From: Halomonas meridiana | Lineage (GTDB): Bacteria; Pseudomonadota; Gammaproteobacteria; Pseudomonadales; Halomonadaceae | Direction of reading: 5' to 3' | Assembly (NCBI RefSeq): GCF_009846525.1 | Contig: NZ_CP024621.1 | Coordinates: forward strand, 248,001 to 312,000 | DNA length: 64,000 nucleotides | Shown here: positions 18,387 through 27,342 of the stretch, piece by piece | Layout: each line of letters opens with the position of its first letter | How positions within the stretch are numbered: the first letter of the stretch is position 1 | Position numbers and translations under genes: made by a program | The notes under the pieces: generated by a model | Database searches by the model: none | What the model was told of the DNA's origin: nothing | The model's input: the letters and a program-made list of their open reading frames with translations, nothing else

Positions 18387-20309
18387 ATGACACAAATCGC
18401 CACGACGTTACCCGACGTACTGGTCGGGCCTTTGCTGCGTCGGCTCTCGCCGTCGCGGCTCATTTTATGGCTGGTAGCGACCCGTCCGCTGACCATGCAG
18501 CTCGTGCTGAACCCCGAGCAAGAGGAGCAGCAGACCCACGCGTTAGACAACGCCCGCCAGTGCGTGGCGATTGGACGGCATGCTTACATTCACTGTATCG
18601 ACCTTTCGCTGCCCGCTGCGCTGCCCACCGATACCCGTATTGCCTACGACCTGCAGGTACAAAGCACTGACGGAGCGTGGCAACCCCTGCCGGAGTGGGC
18701 ACCGTGGCTATGCCACGATGGCTATGACTACCCAGGCTTTGTGTTGGCCTCTCGCCACCACCGTTTGATGCACGGCTCCTGCCGTAAACCCCATCACGAC
18801 AGCGCCGATGGCCTAGTGCGGGCTGATCACTGGATAGCCGAGCGCCAGGAGTCTCCTACCGAGTGGCCCGCATGGCTGCTGATGACCGGCGACCAAGTGT
18901 ACGTGGATGACGTGGCAGGCCCCATGCTGCGGGCGGTGCATGCGCTGATCGCCCGCCTGGGGCTGGTGGATGAGCTGCTTGAGGGCGCTACCGTCGATGA
19001 CAGCCAAGCGCTGTATAACGCCCCGGAAAGCTACTATCACCGAGAGGCGCTGCTGCCGGATGTCACCAGCAATGCGGCGCTGCGTGAGCGCTTTTTTGGC
19101 GGCGTCAAAAAGCCGGTATTCACCTCGGCGAACGCCCAGAATCACCTGATGACGCTGGCCGAGATGCTCGCCATGTACTGCCTGGTGTGGTCGCCCACGC
19201 CGTGGCAGGTGATTGCCTATGACGCCCCGGTGTTAGGCGACAAAGAGGCCGAGGCTTATCGAGAAGAGCAGGCGATCATTGAAGCCTTTGTAGAGGGCCT
19301 GCCTCAGTGCGCGCGGCTGATGGCCCACGTGCCCAGCCTGATGATTTTTGATGACCACGATGTGACCGACGACTGGAACCTGACCGCCGACTGGGAGCGC
19401 TGCGCCTACGGCCACCCGTTCTCCAAACGCATCATCGGCAACGCGCTGGTGGCGTACCTGCTCTGCCAGGGCTGGGGCAATGCGCCCGATAAACTTAACC
19501 CGTTGCTCCACCAGGCGATCACCCTGTTTGACGATATCGGCCCGCTGAACCCTAGCGCCCAGGATGCTCTCATCGAGCGGCTGCTGCGCTTTCAGGGCTG
19601 GGAGTTTCAAGTGCCGGGCACGCCCGCGCTCATCGTGCTGGACACCCGCACGCGCCGCTGGCGCAGCGAGCGCAGCCCCAGTCGCCCATCGGGCTTGATG
19701 GATTGGGAAGCGCTGATGGAGATGCAGCAGGCGCTGCTGGGCACAAAGAGCGCCGTGATCGTCTCGCCTGCGCCCATGTTTGGCGTCAAGCTGATCGAAA
19801 GTATCCAAAAACTTTTCACCCTGGCGGGCAAGCCGCTGGTGGTCGACGCCGAGAACTGGATGGCGCACCGGGGCGCGGCCAACGTGCTGCTGCATATCTG
19901 GCGGCACTCCAAAACCCCCGGTAACTACGTGATCCTCTCAGGGGACGTTCACTACTCCTTTGCCTACGACATCGTCGTGCGCCGCCAGAAGCGGGCGCCA
20001 CAGCTCTGGCAAATCACGTCGAGCGGGGTGAAGAACACCTTCCCCAAACAGCTGCTGAATACCTTTGACCGCCTGAACCGCTGGCTCTACGCGCCGCTGT
20101 CGCCGCTTAACTGGTTCACCAAGCGGCGCAAGCTCAGCATCTACCCCCGCGATCCAGACCAGGCCAGCGCCGGAGAGCGGTTGTGGAACGCCAGTGGCAT
20201 CGGTTTGGTGAGCCTGGACGAGCAGGGCAAACCAACGGATGTTCGCCAGCTCGATGCCAGTGGGGGCGACGTGGTCTTTCCGCCACCGAAAGTGCCTATC
20301 GACCCGTAA
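18387..20309 (+). CDS. PhoD-like metallophosphatase
   Basis: A 640-residue phosphatase of the PhoD/calcineurin-like superfamily. Metal-binding signatures appear in order: TGDQVYVDD (Asp), IFDDHDVTDDWN, and a C-terminal LSGDVHYS with Asp and His. PhoD enzymes hydrolyse phosphomonoesters or diesters with Ca/Fe. There is no clear signal peptide, so a cytoplasmic location is likely, unlike secreted PhoD. It starts 42 bp after the histidine kinase and may be cotranscribed with it. Confidence 0.85.
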   Translation: MTQIATTLPDVLVGPLLRRLSPSRLILWLVATRPLTMQLVLNPEQEEQQTHALDNARQCVAIGRHAYIHCIDLSLPAALPTDTRIAYDLQVQSTDGAWQPLPEWAPWLCHDGYDYPGFVLASRHHRLMHGSCRKPHHDSADGLVRADHWIAERQESPTEWPAWLLMTGDQVYVDDVAGPMLRAVHALIARLGLVDELLEGATVDDSQALYNAPESYYHREALLPDVTSNAALRERFFGGVKKPVFTSANAQNHLMTLAEMLAMYCLVWSPTPWQVIAYDAPVLGDKEAEAYREEQAIIEAFVEGLPQCARLMAHVPSLMIFDDHDVTDDWNLTADWERCAYGHPFSKRIIGNALVAYLLCQGWGNAPDKLNPLLHQAITLFDDIGPLNPSAQDALIERLLRFQGWEFQVPGTPALIVLDTRTRRWRSERSPSRPSGLMDWEALMEMQQALLGTKSAVIVSPAPMFGVKLIESIQKLFTLAGKPLVVDAENWMAHRGAANVLLHIWRHSKTPGNYVILSGDVHYSFAYDIVVRRQKRAPQLWQITSSGVKNTFPKQLLNTFDRLNRWLYAPLSPLNWFTKRRKLSIYPRDPDQASAGERLWNASGIGLVSLDEQGKPTDVRQLDASGGDVVFPPPKVPIDP

Positions 20310-20320
20310 AGAACCGCTGG

Positions 20321-20338
20321 CTGTCATACAATTGTCAT
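20321..20338 (+). promoter_or_regulatory. Candidate Pho box upstream of EAL-CBS-GGDEF gene
   Basis: CTGTCAT, four bases, then TTGTCAT: two PhoB-type half-sites at an exact 11-bp period. This closely fits the known enterobacterial Pho box (CTGTCAT-N4-CTGTCA). It lies 91 bp before the ATG at 20429. Confidence 0.65.
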
Positions 20339-20428
20339 CACAATAACGCAGGCTTGCTGCCCTAGAACCTTCCTCATGGAGCGTTACAAATCATAGGGAT
20401 AGTAGACGTTTGATAGGGCAGCAGGCAT

Positions 20429-22182
20429 ATGACCGCACAAGAAGCGCAGTGGCTAAATCAAATTATTGCGGCAGAAGAGCTGCACGTGCTGTTCCAACCC
20501 ATCGTGGACGCCAATCAGCAGGCCATTTACGGCTATGAAGCGCTGATTCGCGGGCCAAAAACGTCCCCGCTGCACTCTCCCCTGCGGTTATTCGATGTGG
20601 CGACCCAGGCGGGCCTGCTGGTCGAGCTGGATCTTCTGTGTCGGCGTCTCGCCATTCGTCGGTTTGCCGAGCTCGAACTGCCGGGACTGCTGTTTCTCAA
20701 CGTGATGCCGTTGACCATCGTGGAGCGTGATTTCCGCGAAGGGCTGACGATGAGCTTCATCCAAGAGAGCGGCCTGCCCCCTGAGCGCGTGGTCATCGAG
20801 TTGACCGAACACGTGCCGATTCATGACTACGAACTGATGCGTCAAGCGGTGGACCACTACCGAGACATGGGCTTTCAGGTCGCGTTGGATGACTTGGGGG
20901 CCGGGCACTCCAGCCTGCGCCACTGGTCAGAGCTGCGGCCCGACTTCGTCAAGCTCGACCGCCACTTCATCTCAGGGATCGACAAAGAGCCTGCCAAACG
21001 GGAGTTTTTGCGCTCCATTTTGGACGTGGCGCGCAGTCTCGACTGCCAGCTCATCGCCGAAGGCGTTGAAACGGCCGCTGAACATCTCTGTTTATGGGAG
21101 CTAGACAGAGGCCTTGCGCTGCTGCAAGGTTTCTACTTCGCTCGGCCAAGCCTTCAGCCTCCCATGCAGCTCAATACGCTCCTGCCTGCCACGACCCAGC
21201 TCAAAAGCCCGGCGGGTCGCACCGCGCACTCCATTTTACGCCCGATCGAGAGCGTTTCGGCGAGCTGTTCGGTACCCACGCTGGCCGAGCGCTTTCGCGG
21301 GGACCCGCGGCTGCGCTGCGTGGCGGTGATCGAAGCGGGTGTTCCCGTGGCGGTGGTGCGCCGCAATGCCTTCCTCACGCTGTTCACCAACCAGTACAGC
21401 CACGCGCTGTATGCCAAGCGCTGCGTGCTGGAGATCGCCGATCCTAAAATGATCGTGGCGGATGCGGAACTCTCCCTAGAGGCGCTGAGCCAGCAGCTCA
21501 CCGACAGCCGCGACATCGAACAGGAGGATTTCGTCATCGTCGATGGCGAGGGGCAGTACCTGGGGATGGGCAATATCGTCGATCTGCTGCGTGAGATTAC
21601 CGCGATTCAAGTGCGCCAAGCGCGCCACGCCAATCCACTCACCGGGCTACCCGGCAATATTCTGATCAACGAAACCTTGGCTTCGTATTTATCCCAAGGC
21701 AGCGGCTTCGCGGCAGCCTACGTGGATTTGGATAACTTCAAGGCGTTTAACGACGCCTACGGCTATGCCCGCGGCGACCACGTGATCATCTCACTGTCCC
21801 GATTGCTGCAGGCGCAGGTGGAGAGTGCCGGCGGCTTTATCGGCCATATTGGCGGCGACGATTTCATGATGTTACTGCCGCTGGAACACTGGGAAAGCGT
21901 CTGCCAGCAGATTCTCCACTCTTTCGAAGTGATGGCGCCTGGCTTTTACGAGGAGAGTGACCGTCTTCAGGGGGGATCTCCATCGAAAGCCGCCAGGGCG
22001 GCGTGACATTCTTCCCCTTCGTCAGCGTCTCGATTGCCGTCAAGCCGATTACCGACCCCGCTCCCTGCAAGGCGCTGGATATCGCTGCGCAGCTCTCGGA
22101 GCTGAAGCATCAGGCCAAGAAAATCGCCGGCAACAGCCTGTTCGTGGAGCGGCGCGGCTGCTGCGTGGGCGGCGACTGTTAG
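20429..22182 (+). pseudogene. EAL-CBS-GGDEF protein, frameshifted in the GGDEF domain
   Basis: A c-di-GMP enzyme in reversed order: EAL (~1-245, YEAL with Glu37, DDLGAGHSSL, AEGVET), a CBS-like pair (~265-390), then GGDEF (~405 on, motif GGDDF at 475-479). The reading frame runs off at a G-run (21970-21975) and stops at 22006 after 525 residues. Downstream, the next frame from 21976 continues the domain (ISIESRQGG, FPFVSVSIAVKPI) to a stop at 22182. One missing G explains this, giving ~585 residues if repaired. The EAL and CBS parts are intact, so a phosphodiesterase could still be made. The shift may be real, phase-variable or an error. Confidence 0.75.
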
Positions 22183-22183
22183 T

Positions 22184-22233
22184 CGTCACGGATTCGTCAC
22201 CTAGGCGTCATGAGAGTGTCCCGAGGCTGTCAC
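22184..22233 (+). promoter_or_regulatory. Array of five PhoB-like half-sites upstream of phnD
   Basis: GTCAC, GTCAC, GTCAT, GTCCC and GTCAC begin at 22185, 22196, 22207, 22218 and 22229, each exactly 11 bp apart. The last is part of CTGTCAC (22227-22233). The spacing and core match tandem Pho boxes. The array starts right after the upstream gene stop and ends 51 bp before the phnD start. Confidence 0.7.
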
Positions 22234-22283
22234 ATCGGCTCGCCACTATGGCGTTAACACTTTTTAACTCGCTTAGGTGATGC

Positions 22284-23249
22284 ATGCATACTCTCTCTTT
22301 CTCTCGTACGCTGTTGAGCGCCGCCGTTGCGGGCGCGTTTGCACTGGCAGCGGTCACTGCCTCTGCTGATCTCTCTTCGCGCTACATGGACAACGACGGC
22401 GACATGATCGCCGACGTGCCCAGCGATGAGTCGCAGTGGGTCGATCCGGATACGCTGGTATTTGCTTACACGCCGGTTGAAGATCCGGCCGTGTATGCCG
22501 ACGTTTGGGCCGATTTCCTGGATCACCTGAGCGAAGCCACTGGTAAAAACGTCCAGTTCTTCCCGGTGCAGTCCAACGCTGCCCAGCAGGAAGCGCTGCG
22601 CGCTGGTCGCCTCCACGTGGCGGGCTTCAACACGGGCGGTGTGCCGGTGGCAGTCAACTGCGGTGGCTTCCGCCCCTTCGCCATGATGGCGGCGGAAGAC
22701 GGCAGTTTCGGCTACGAGATGGAAATCATCACCTACCCCGATAGCGGTATCGAGTCGGTGGAAGACTTAGCCGGTCGTCAGCTGGCGTTTACCTCCGAAA
22801 CGTCCAACTCCGGTTTCCGCGCGCCTTCCGCGCTGCTGCGCTCCGAGTACGGTCTGGAAGCGGGCGAAGATTTCGAGACCGCCTTCTCTGGCTCTCACGA
22901 CAACTCTATCCTGGGCGTAGTGAACAAAGATTACGACGCCGCTGCCATTGCCAACTCCGTGGCCAAGCGCATGCTGTCACGCGATGTGGTGAGCGAAGGC
23001 GATTACAACGTCATCTACACCTCGGAAACCTTCCCCACCACGGCCTATGGTCTGGCGCACAACCTGAGCCCGGAGCTTGCCGAGCAGATTCAGGATGCGT
23101 TCTTCAGCTACGACTGGGAAGGCACACCGCTGGAAGCCGAGTTTGCCAACTCCGGTGAAGCTCAGTTCATTCCGATCACCTACCAAGAGAACTGGTCAGT
23201 GATCCGTACCATCGCCGATGCTAACGGTGTGACGTACGACTGCGACTAA
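22284..23249 (+). CDS. phnD: Phosphonate/phosphate-ester ABC transporter substrate-binding protein
   Basis: A 321-residue periplasmic binding protein of the PhnD/PtxB family. It has an N-terminal signal peptide (hydrophobic ~8-25, cleavage after ASA near 28) and family motifs including the GRLHVAGFNTGG loop and the LAFTSETSNSGFRAP ligand segment. It binds phosphonate, phosphite or a phosphate ester; the ligand is not decidable here. It heads the operon phnD-phnC-phnE-phnE and lies behind a Pho-box-like array, so induction by phosphate limitation is likely. Confidence 0.92.
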   Translation: MHTLSFSRTLLSAAVAGAFALAAVTASADLSSRYMDNDGDMIADVPSDESQWVDPDTLVFAYTPVEDPAVYADVWADFLDHLSEATGKNVQFFPVQSNAAQQEALRAGRLHVAGFNTGGVPVAVNCGGFRPFAMMAAEDGSFGYEMEIITYPDSGIESVEDLAGRQLAFTSETSNSGFRAPSALLRSEYGLEAGEDFETAFSGSHDNSILGVVNKDYDAAAIANSVAKRMLSRDVVSEGDYNVIYTSETFPTTAYGLAHNLSPELAEQIQDAFFSYDWEGTPLEAEFANSGEAQFIPITYQENWSVIRTIADANGVTYDCD

Positions 23250-23272
23250 TCCATCGGTCGTTCCATGATTTT

Positions 23273-23302
23273 CTCGGCCAGGAGGGCGACCTCCTGGCCG
23301 AG
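23273..23302 (+). promoter_or_regulatory. Intercistronic hairpin between phnD and phnC
   Basis: A perfect 13-bp stem (23273-23285 with 23290-23302) and a 4-base loop lie 24 bp after phnD. There is no T-run, so it is more likely an mRNA-stabilising or attenuating element that keeps binding-protein mRNA above ATPase and permease mRNA than a full terminator. Confidence 0.65.
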
Positions 23303-23372
23303 CCGCTATGTAGCCATTAGAGACGTGCTTGTGAACACAGGCACGGACGCATAAGAGATTGAGGCATCCTCC

Positions 23373-24248
23373 ATGTTGACACTCACCGGCGTTGGCAAGC
23401 GTTACCCGACCGGCGACCGCGCGCTGACCGATATCCAGCTCTCGCTGCCGAAAGGGCAGGTTATGGCACTTATTGGCCCGTCTGGCGCGGGAAAGAGCAC
23501 GTTGATCCGCTGCGTGAATCGCTTGGTAGAACCCACCCAAGGCAGCATTCGACTGGAAGACGTGGAGCTGACGAAACTCTCAGGCAGCCGCCTGCGCCAT
23601 GCCCGCCGCTCCGTGGGGATGATTTTCCAAGAGTACGCCCTGGTGGACCGCCTGAGCGTAATGGAGAACGTGCTCTCTGGTCAGCTGGGCTATGTAGGGT
23701 TCTGGCGCAGTTTTTTACGCCGCTACCCGCAGGAAGCCGTGGCAGAAGCGTTTCGCTTGCTTGAGCGTGTAGGCCTGCCCCACGCGATTGATAAGCGCGC
23801 TGATGCGCTCTCGGGTGGCCAGCGCCAGCGGGTGGGCATTGCTCGAGCGCTGCTGCAAAGCCCCAAACTGCTGCTGGTGGATGAACCCACCGCGAGTCTG
23901 GACCCTAAAACCTCTCGCCAAATCATGCGCTTGATTCGCGAGCTGTGCGCCGAGCGCGAGCTGGCCGCCATCATTAATATTCACGATGTGGCGTTGGCCC
24001 AGCAGTTTGCCGATCGCATTGTCGGGCTGCGTGCAGGGGAGATCGTTTTCGACGGTAAGCCCAGCGATCTGACCAGCGAGATGTTGACGACTATTTACGG
24101 CGAAGAGGATTGGGACACCACCCCTGAGCCTGCCGATGACGACGAGGAGGAGAGGAGCGGCACGACGTCTCATGCCGCGTCGCCGCAGGCAGCCACAGCA
24201 CCACATGCGCCGCGCCAGAACCGCTTAGCGAGTGGAGGCGCGCAATGA
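23373..24248 (+). CDS. phnC: Phosphonate-type ABC transporter ATP-binding protein
   Basis: A 291-residue ABC ATPase that powers the PhnDCE importer. It has Walker [11 protein letters not shown]-loop [12 protein letters not shown], signature [15 protein letters not shown], Walker [13 protein letters not shown] and the switch His in NIHDVALA. It is longer than usual PhnC (~260) through a C-terminal tail of Asp/Glu then Ala/His/Pro residues. Its stop overlaps phnE (ATGA). Confidence 0.93.
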   Translation: MLTLTGVGKRYPTGDRALTDIQLSLPKGQVMALIGPSGAGKSTLIRCVNRLVEPTQGSIRLEDVELTKLSGSRLRHARRSVGMIFQEYALVDRLSVMENVLSGQLGYVGFWRSFLRRYPQEAVAEAFRLLERVGLPHAIDKRADALSGGQRQRVGIARALLQSPKLLLVDEPTASLDPKTSRQIMRLIRELCAERELAAIINIHDVALAQQFADRIVGLRAGEIVFDGKPSDLTSEMLTTIYGEEDWDTTPEPADDDEEERSGTTSHAASPQAATAPHAPRQNRLASGGAQ

Positions 24249-25072
24249 GCACGAGGGACGCTCAAGCTCGCCAGCAGGCCGCCCGCCAAGGCCAGTGGCG
24301 TCGGCTGCCGCTGATAGAGAGTCGCCGCCTGCGTTGGGCGCTGGCGCTGGGTTGCGTGGTGTACCTGATGCTGGCGCTGGCATCGGTGGAAGTGAACTGG
24401 GCGCGGGTGGCGGAAGGTGCCGGGCGTGCGCTGAACTTTCTCGGCGCGTTTTTGCAGCCGGACTTCGTCAGCCGTCAAAACGATATTCTGGCGGGATTGA
24501 TGGAAAGCCTGACCATGACGCTGACCTCGACGGTGATCGGCGTTCTGCTGGCCATCCCGGTGGGGCTAGGGGCTGCGCGCAATATCGCCCCCTTACCCAT
24601 CTACGCGGTATGTCGGGCCATCATCGCCGTCTCGCGCACCTTTCAAGAGGTGATCATTGCCATTCTGTTCGTGGTGATGTTCGGCTTTGGCCCCTTTGCG
24701 GGCATGCTCACATTGGCCTTCGCTACCATCGGCTTTATGGCCAAGTTGCTGGCAGAAGATATCGAAGACCTCGACTGGAAACAGGTGGAAGCCGTGCGCG
24801 CCACCGGGGCGAGCTGGTGGCAAACCATGAACCACGCCGTGCAGCCGCAGGTGATGCCGCGGTTGATCGGGCTTTCTATGTATCGGCTGGATATCAATTT
24901 CCGCGAGTCATCGGTGATCGGCATTGTCGGGGCGGGAGGGATTGGCGCGACGCTCAACACCTCGCTCAGCCGCTATGAGTACGGCACCTCGGCCGCCATT
25001 CTGCTGATCATCATCGCCATCGTGCTGATGAGTGAGTACGCCTCCAGCCATGTGCGTCGCTGGACGCAGTAG
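24245..25072 (+). CDS. phnE: Phosphonate-type ABC transporter permease (first)
   Basis: A 275-residue inner-membrane permease with about six hydrophobic segments. The ATPase-coupling EAA loop is visible as [20 protein letters not shown], and the PhnE-type [18 protein letters not shown] segment follows. It is translationally coupled to phnC and forms a heterodimer with the next permease. Confidence 0.92.
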   Translation: MSTRDAQARQQAARQGQWRRLPLIESRRLRWALALGCVVYLMLALASVEVNWARVAEGAGRALNFLGAFLQPDFVSRQNDILAGLMESLTMTLTSTVIGVLLAIPVGLGAARNIAPLPIYAVCRAIIAVSRTFQEVIIAILFVVMFGFGPFAGMLTLAFATIGFMAKLLAEDIEDLDWKQVEAVRATGASWWQTMNHAVQPQVMPRLIGLSMYRLDINFRESSVIGIVGAGGIGATLNTSLSRYEYGTSAAILLIIIAIVLMSEYASSHVRRWTQ

Positions 25073-25134
25073 CGCGCCGTCACACGCTTGTTGCCAACCC
25101 TTTACGTAAAGCCTGAAGGCAAAAGGAATTCTCC

Positions 25135-25950
25135 ATGCCGGTGTCAACTTCCTCAAACGGTGTGCCGCAATGGCAGCGGCGCACCACCCGCGCCCAGTGG
25201 TTGCAGTACCTCGCTTGGCTGGCGGGCGTTAGCCTGTTCTTACTCTGTTGGAAAGTGATCTCTGACAACACTATGTGGGTGTTTGTGGAAGACGCTGGCC
25301 GCCAGGGTAGCGACCTGATTAGCCGTATGATGCCGCCCCGCTGGGAGTACGCCAGCGAGCTTTGGAAACCCATGTGGGACACGCTCAATATCGCCACCTT
25401 GGGCACCGCGCTGGGCATTATGATTGCGTTTCCGGTGGCGTTTTTGGCCGCGCGTAACACCACGCCGCACCCGCTTGTGCGCAGCTTGGCGCTGACCATC
25501 ATCGTCTCGTCGCGCTCAATCAACTCGCTGATTTGGGCCATGCTGCTGGTGACCATTCTTGGCCCTGGCGTGCTGGCGGGCATCATCGCCATCGCGCTGC
25601 GCTCGATTGGCTTTGTGGGCAAGCTGCTCTATGAAGCCATTGAGGAGATCCATCCCACGCCAGTGGAAGCCATCAGCGCCACGGGCGCCAGCCGCCTGCA
25701 GGTGATGAACTACGGCGTGCTGCCGCAAATCATGCCTGCCTTTGCGGGAATCAGCGTGTACCGCTGGGATATCAATATTCGCGAATCGACGGTGCTGGGG
25801 CTGGTGGGCGCAGGTGGCATAGGCCTGCAGCTGAACGCCTCCATCAACAGCCTAGCGTGGAATCAGGTCAGCGTTATCTTCGCGTTGATTTTCGCCACGG
25901 TACTGGTGTCGGAGTGGGTCTCGGCTCGCGTTCGTCACGCCATTATTTAA
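25135..25950 (+). CDS. phnE: Phosphonate-type ABC transporter permease (second)
   Basis: A 271-residue paralogue of the preceding permease. Its EAA loop (PVEAISATGASRLQVMNYGV) and INIRESTVLGLVGAGGIG segment align with those of the first. Two tandem phnE genes are common in this transporter family. No C-P lyase gene (phnG-M) is nearby in the window, so the importer may feed a different catabolic route. Confidence 0.92.
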   Translation: MPVSTSSNGVPQWQRRTTRAQWLQYLAWLAGVSLFLLCWKVISDNTMWVFVEDAGRQGSDLISRMMPPRWEYASELWKPMWDTLNIATLGTALGIMIAFPVAFLAARNTTPHPLVRSLALTIIVSSRSINSLIWAMLLVTILGPGVLAGIIAIALRSIGFVGKLLYEAIEEIHPTPVEAISATGASRLQVMNYGVLPQIMPAFAGISVYRWDINIRESTVLGLVGAGGIGLQLNASINSLAWNQVSVIFALIFATVLVSEWVSARVRHAII

Positions 25951-25975
25951 TCTGTCCGTGAAGGGGAGAACCGCT

Positions 25976-26605
25976 ATGCGCTTTGCCAATGCCGAGATCA
26001 CAACGATTGACCTGATGCGCCACGGTGAACCGCAGGGTGGGCGAATGCTAAGGGGCAGTACCGACCATCCGCTCAGCGATTCGGGCTGGCAGCAGGTGAC
26101 CGACGCAGTGATGCGCCATACGGTGGATGGACGGCCACCCTATGATGCCATCGTTAGCTCGCCGCTGGCCCGCTGCCGCGAGTTCGCGCTTTGGTTAGGG
26201 GAGGAGTTCGACCTGCCGGTGCAGGTGGACGACGACCTAGCCGAGCTGCACCTGGGCGAGTGGGAGGGGAAAACCTATGCGCAGGTATATGAGCAGGAAG
26301 GCACCGAGCAGATGAGCGCCTTCTGGTACGACCCCGCCCGCGCCGCGCCGCCCAGCGGTGAAACCCTCGCCGAGCTGGATGCCCGCGTCAGCGAAGTGTG
26401 GCGGCGGCTGTTGGTCAATCCTCCTGGCCGCCATGTGCTGGTGGTGGCTCATCTGTTCGTATGCAACGCACTGCTGCGCCAGGTGCTGGAACAGCCGCTC
26501 AGTAATGGCTTAGTAATGGATTTACCCTATGCGGCGATGAGCCGCCTGCGCCACGAGCGCCATGCACTAGGCGAAAGCACGTTTATCGAGTGGATAGGCC
26601 GTTAA
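25976..26605 (+). CDS. Histidine phosphatase family protein
   Basis: A 209-residue member of the phosphoglycerate-mutase-like superfamily. The catalytic DLMRHGEP motif supplies the phospho-acceptor His; the second Arg/His cluster appears as SSPLARC and VVAHLFV, and ELHLGEWEGKT is the CobC/PhoE-type segment. ATG 25976 is chosen because AAGGGGAG lies just upstream; the frame extends to a GTG at 25958. It follows phnE by 25 bp, so it probably dephosphorylates an imported or intermediate phosphate compound (inferred). Confidence 0.85.
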   Translation: MRFANAEITTIDLMRHGEPQGGRMLRGSTDHPLSDSGWQQVTDAVMRHTVDGRPPYDAIVSSPLARCREFALWLGEEFDLPVQVDDDLAELHLGEWEGKTYAQVYEQEGTEQMSAFWYDPARAAPPSGETLAELDARVSEVWRRLLVNPPGRHVLVVAHLFVCNALLRQVLEQPLSNGLVMDLPYAAMSRLRHERHALGESTFIEWIGR

Positions 26606-26686
26606 CGGCGAGTGATGGAGTAGCGGGTGAACGGCGCTTAGGCCATGATAAGAGGCACTATGCCTAGGTTGCCTTGGAGCTTTTTC

Positions 26687-27166
26687 ATGCCGTTAACCCG
26701 CCTCTCTCCGCTGTTGACGCTCTTCGCTCTGCTGCTATTAGCAGGCTGTGCCAGTAAAGAGGTCGCCATGACCCCCGCGCCCAGCTCGCCATCGGGTATC
26801 TCGATGGAGCGCGCGTTAATTCTCTCCCATGCGCAGCAGGCGATTGGTACTCCTTACCGCTTTGGTGGCAACTCTCCGGACGGCCTGGACTGCTCAGGCT
26901 TAGTCGAAATGACCTACCGAGCGGCAGGTATCCGCGTCCCACGCACCGCCGATGGTCAGTTCCGTGCGCTTCCCCAAGTAGACGCTCCGCGCCCTGGAGA
27001 TTTACTGTTTTTTGGCGACGGCAACAAAGCCACGCACGTTGGCATCTATGGCGGCAACCACCAGATGATTCACGCCCCCGGCAGCGGCCGAGCGGTGGTC
27101 AGCGTACCGCTGGACATCGACTACTGGCAGCAGCGCTTTTTAGGGGCGGCATCGGTGGCGCCTTGA
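26687..27166 (+). CDS. NlpC/P60 family lipoprotein (cell-wall peptidase)
   Basis: A 159-residue peptidoglycan endopeptidase. The N-terminus from ATG 26687 is a lipoprotein signal with lipobox LLAGC (Cys ~21); this and GGAG upstream favour it over ATGs at 26645 and 26660. The catalytic triad is visible as Cys in DCSGL (~69), His in ATHVGIY (~117) and His in MIHAPG (~129). It probably cleaves stem peptides at the outer-membrane side of the periplasm, as Spr/MepS does. Confidence 0.9.
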   Translation: MPLTRLSPLLTLFALLLLAGCASKEVAMTPAPSSPSGISMERALILSHAQQAIGTPYRFGGNSPDGLDCSGLVEMTYRAAGIRVPRTADGQFRALPQVDAPRPGDLLFFGDGNKATHVGIYGGNHQMIHAPGSGRAVVSVPLDIDYWQQRFLGAASVAP

Positions 27167-27342
27167 GAGTCACCGATGCTGACCTGCGTCAATGCGCACG
27201 CTTGTCATCGCGTTACACTGATGCCGTTTTGCTGGCTAAGCATATTTAACTTGGCCGCAAAATGCGGCAAACTTAGCGAACAATGCGCTCTCAAGCGTGA
27301 ACAATAAACGAGTACGCCGCTTACCTCCCCGAAAGACATGAC

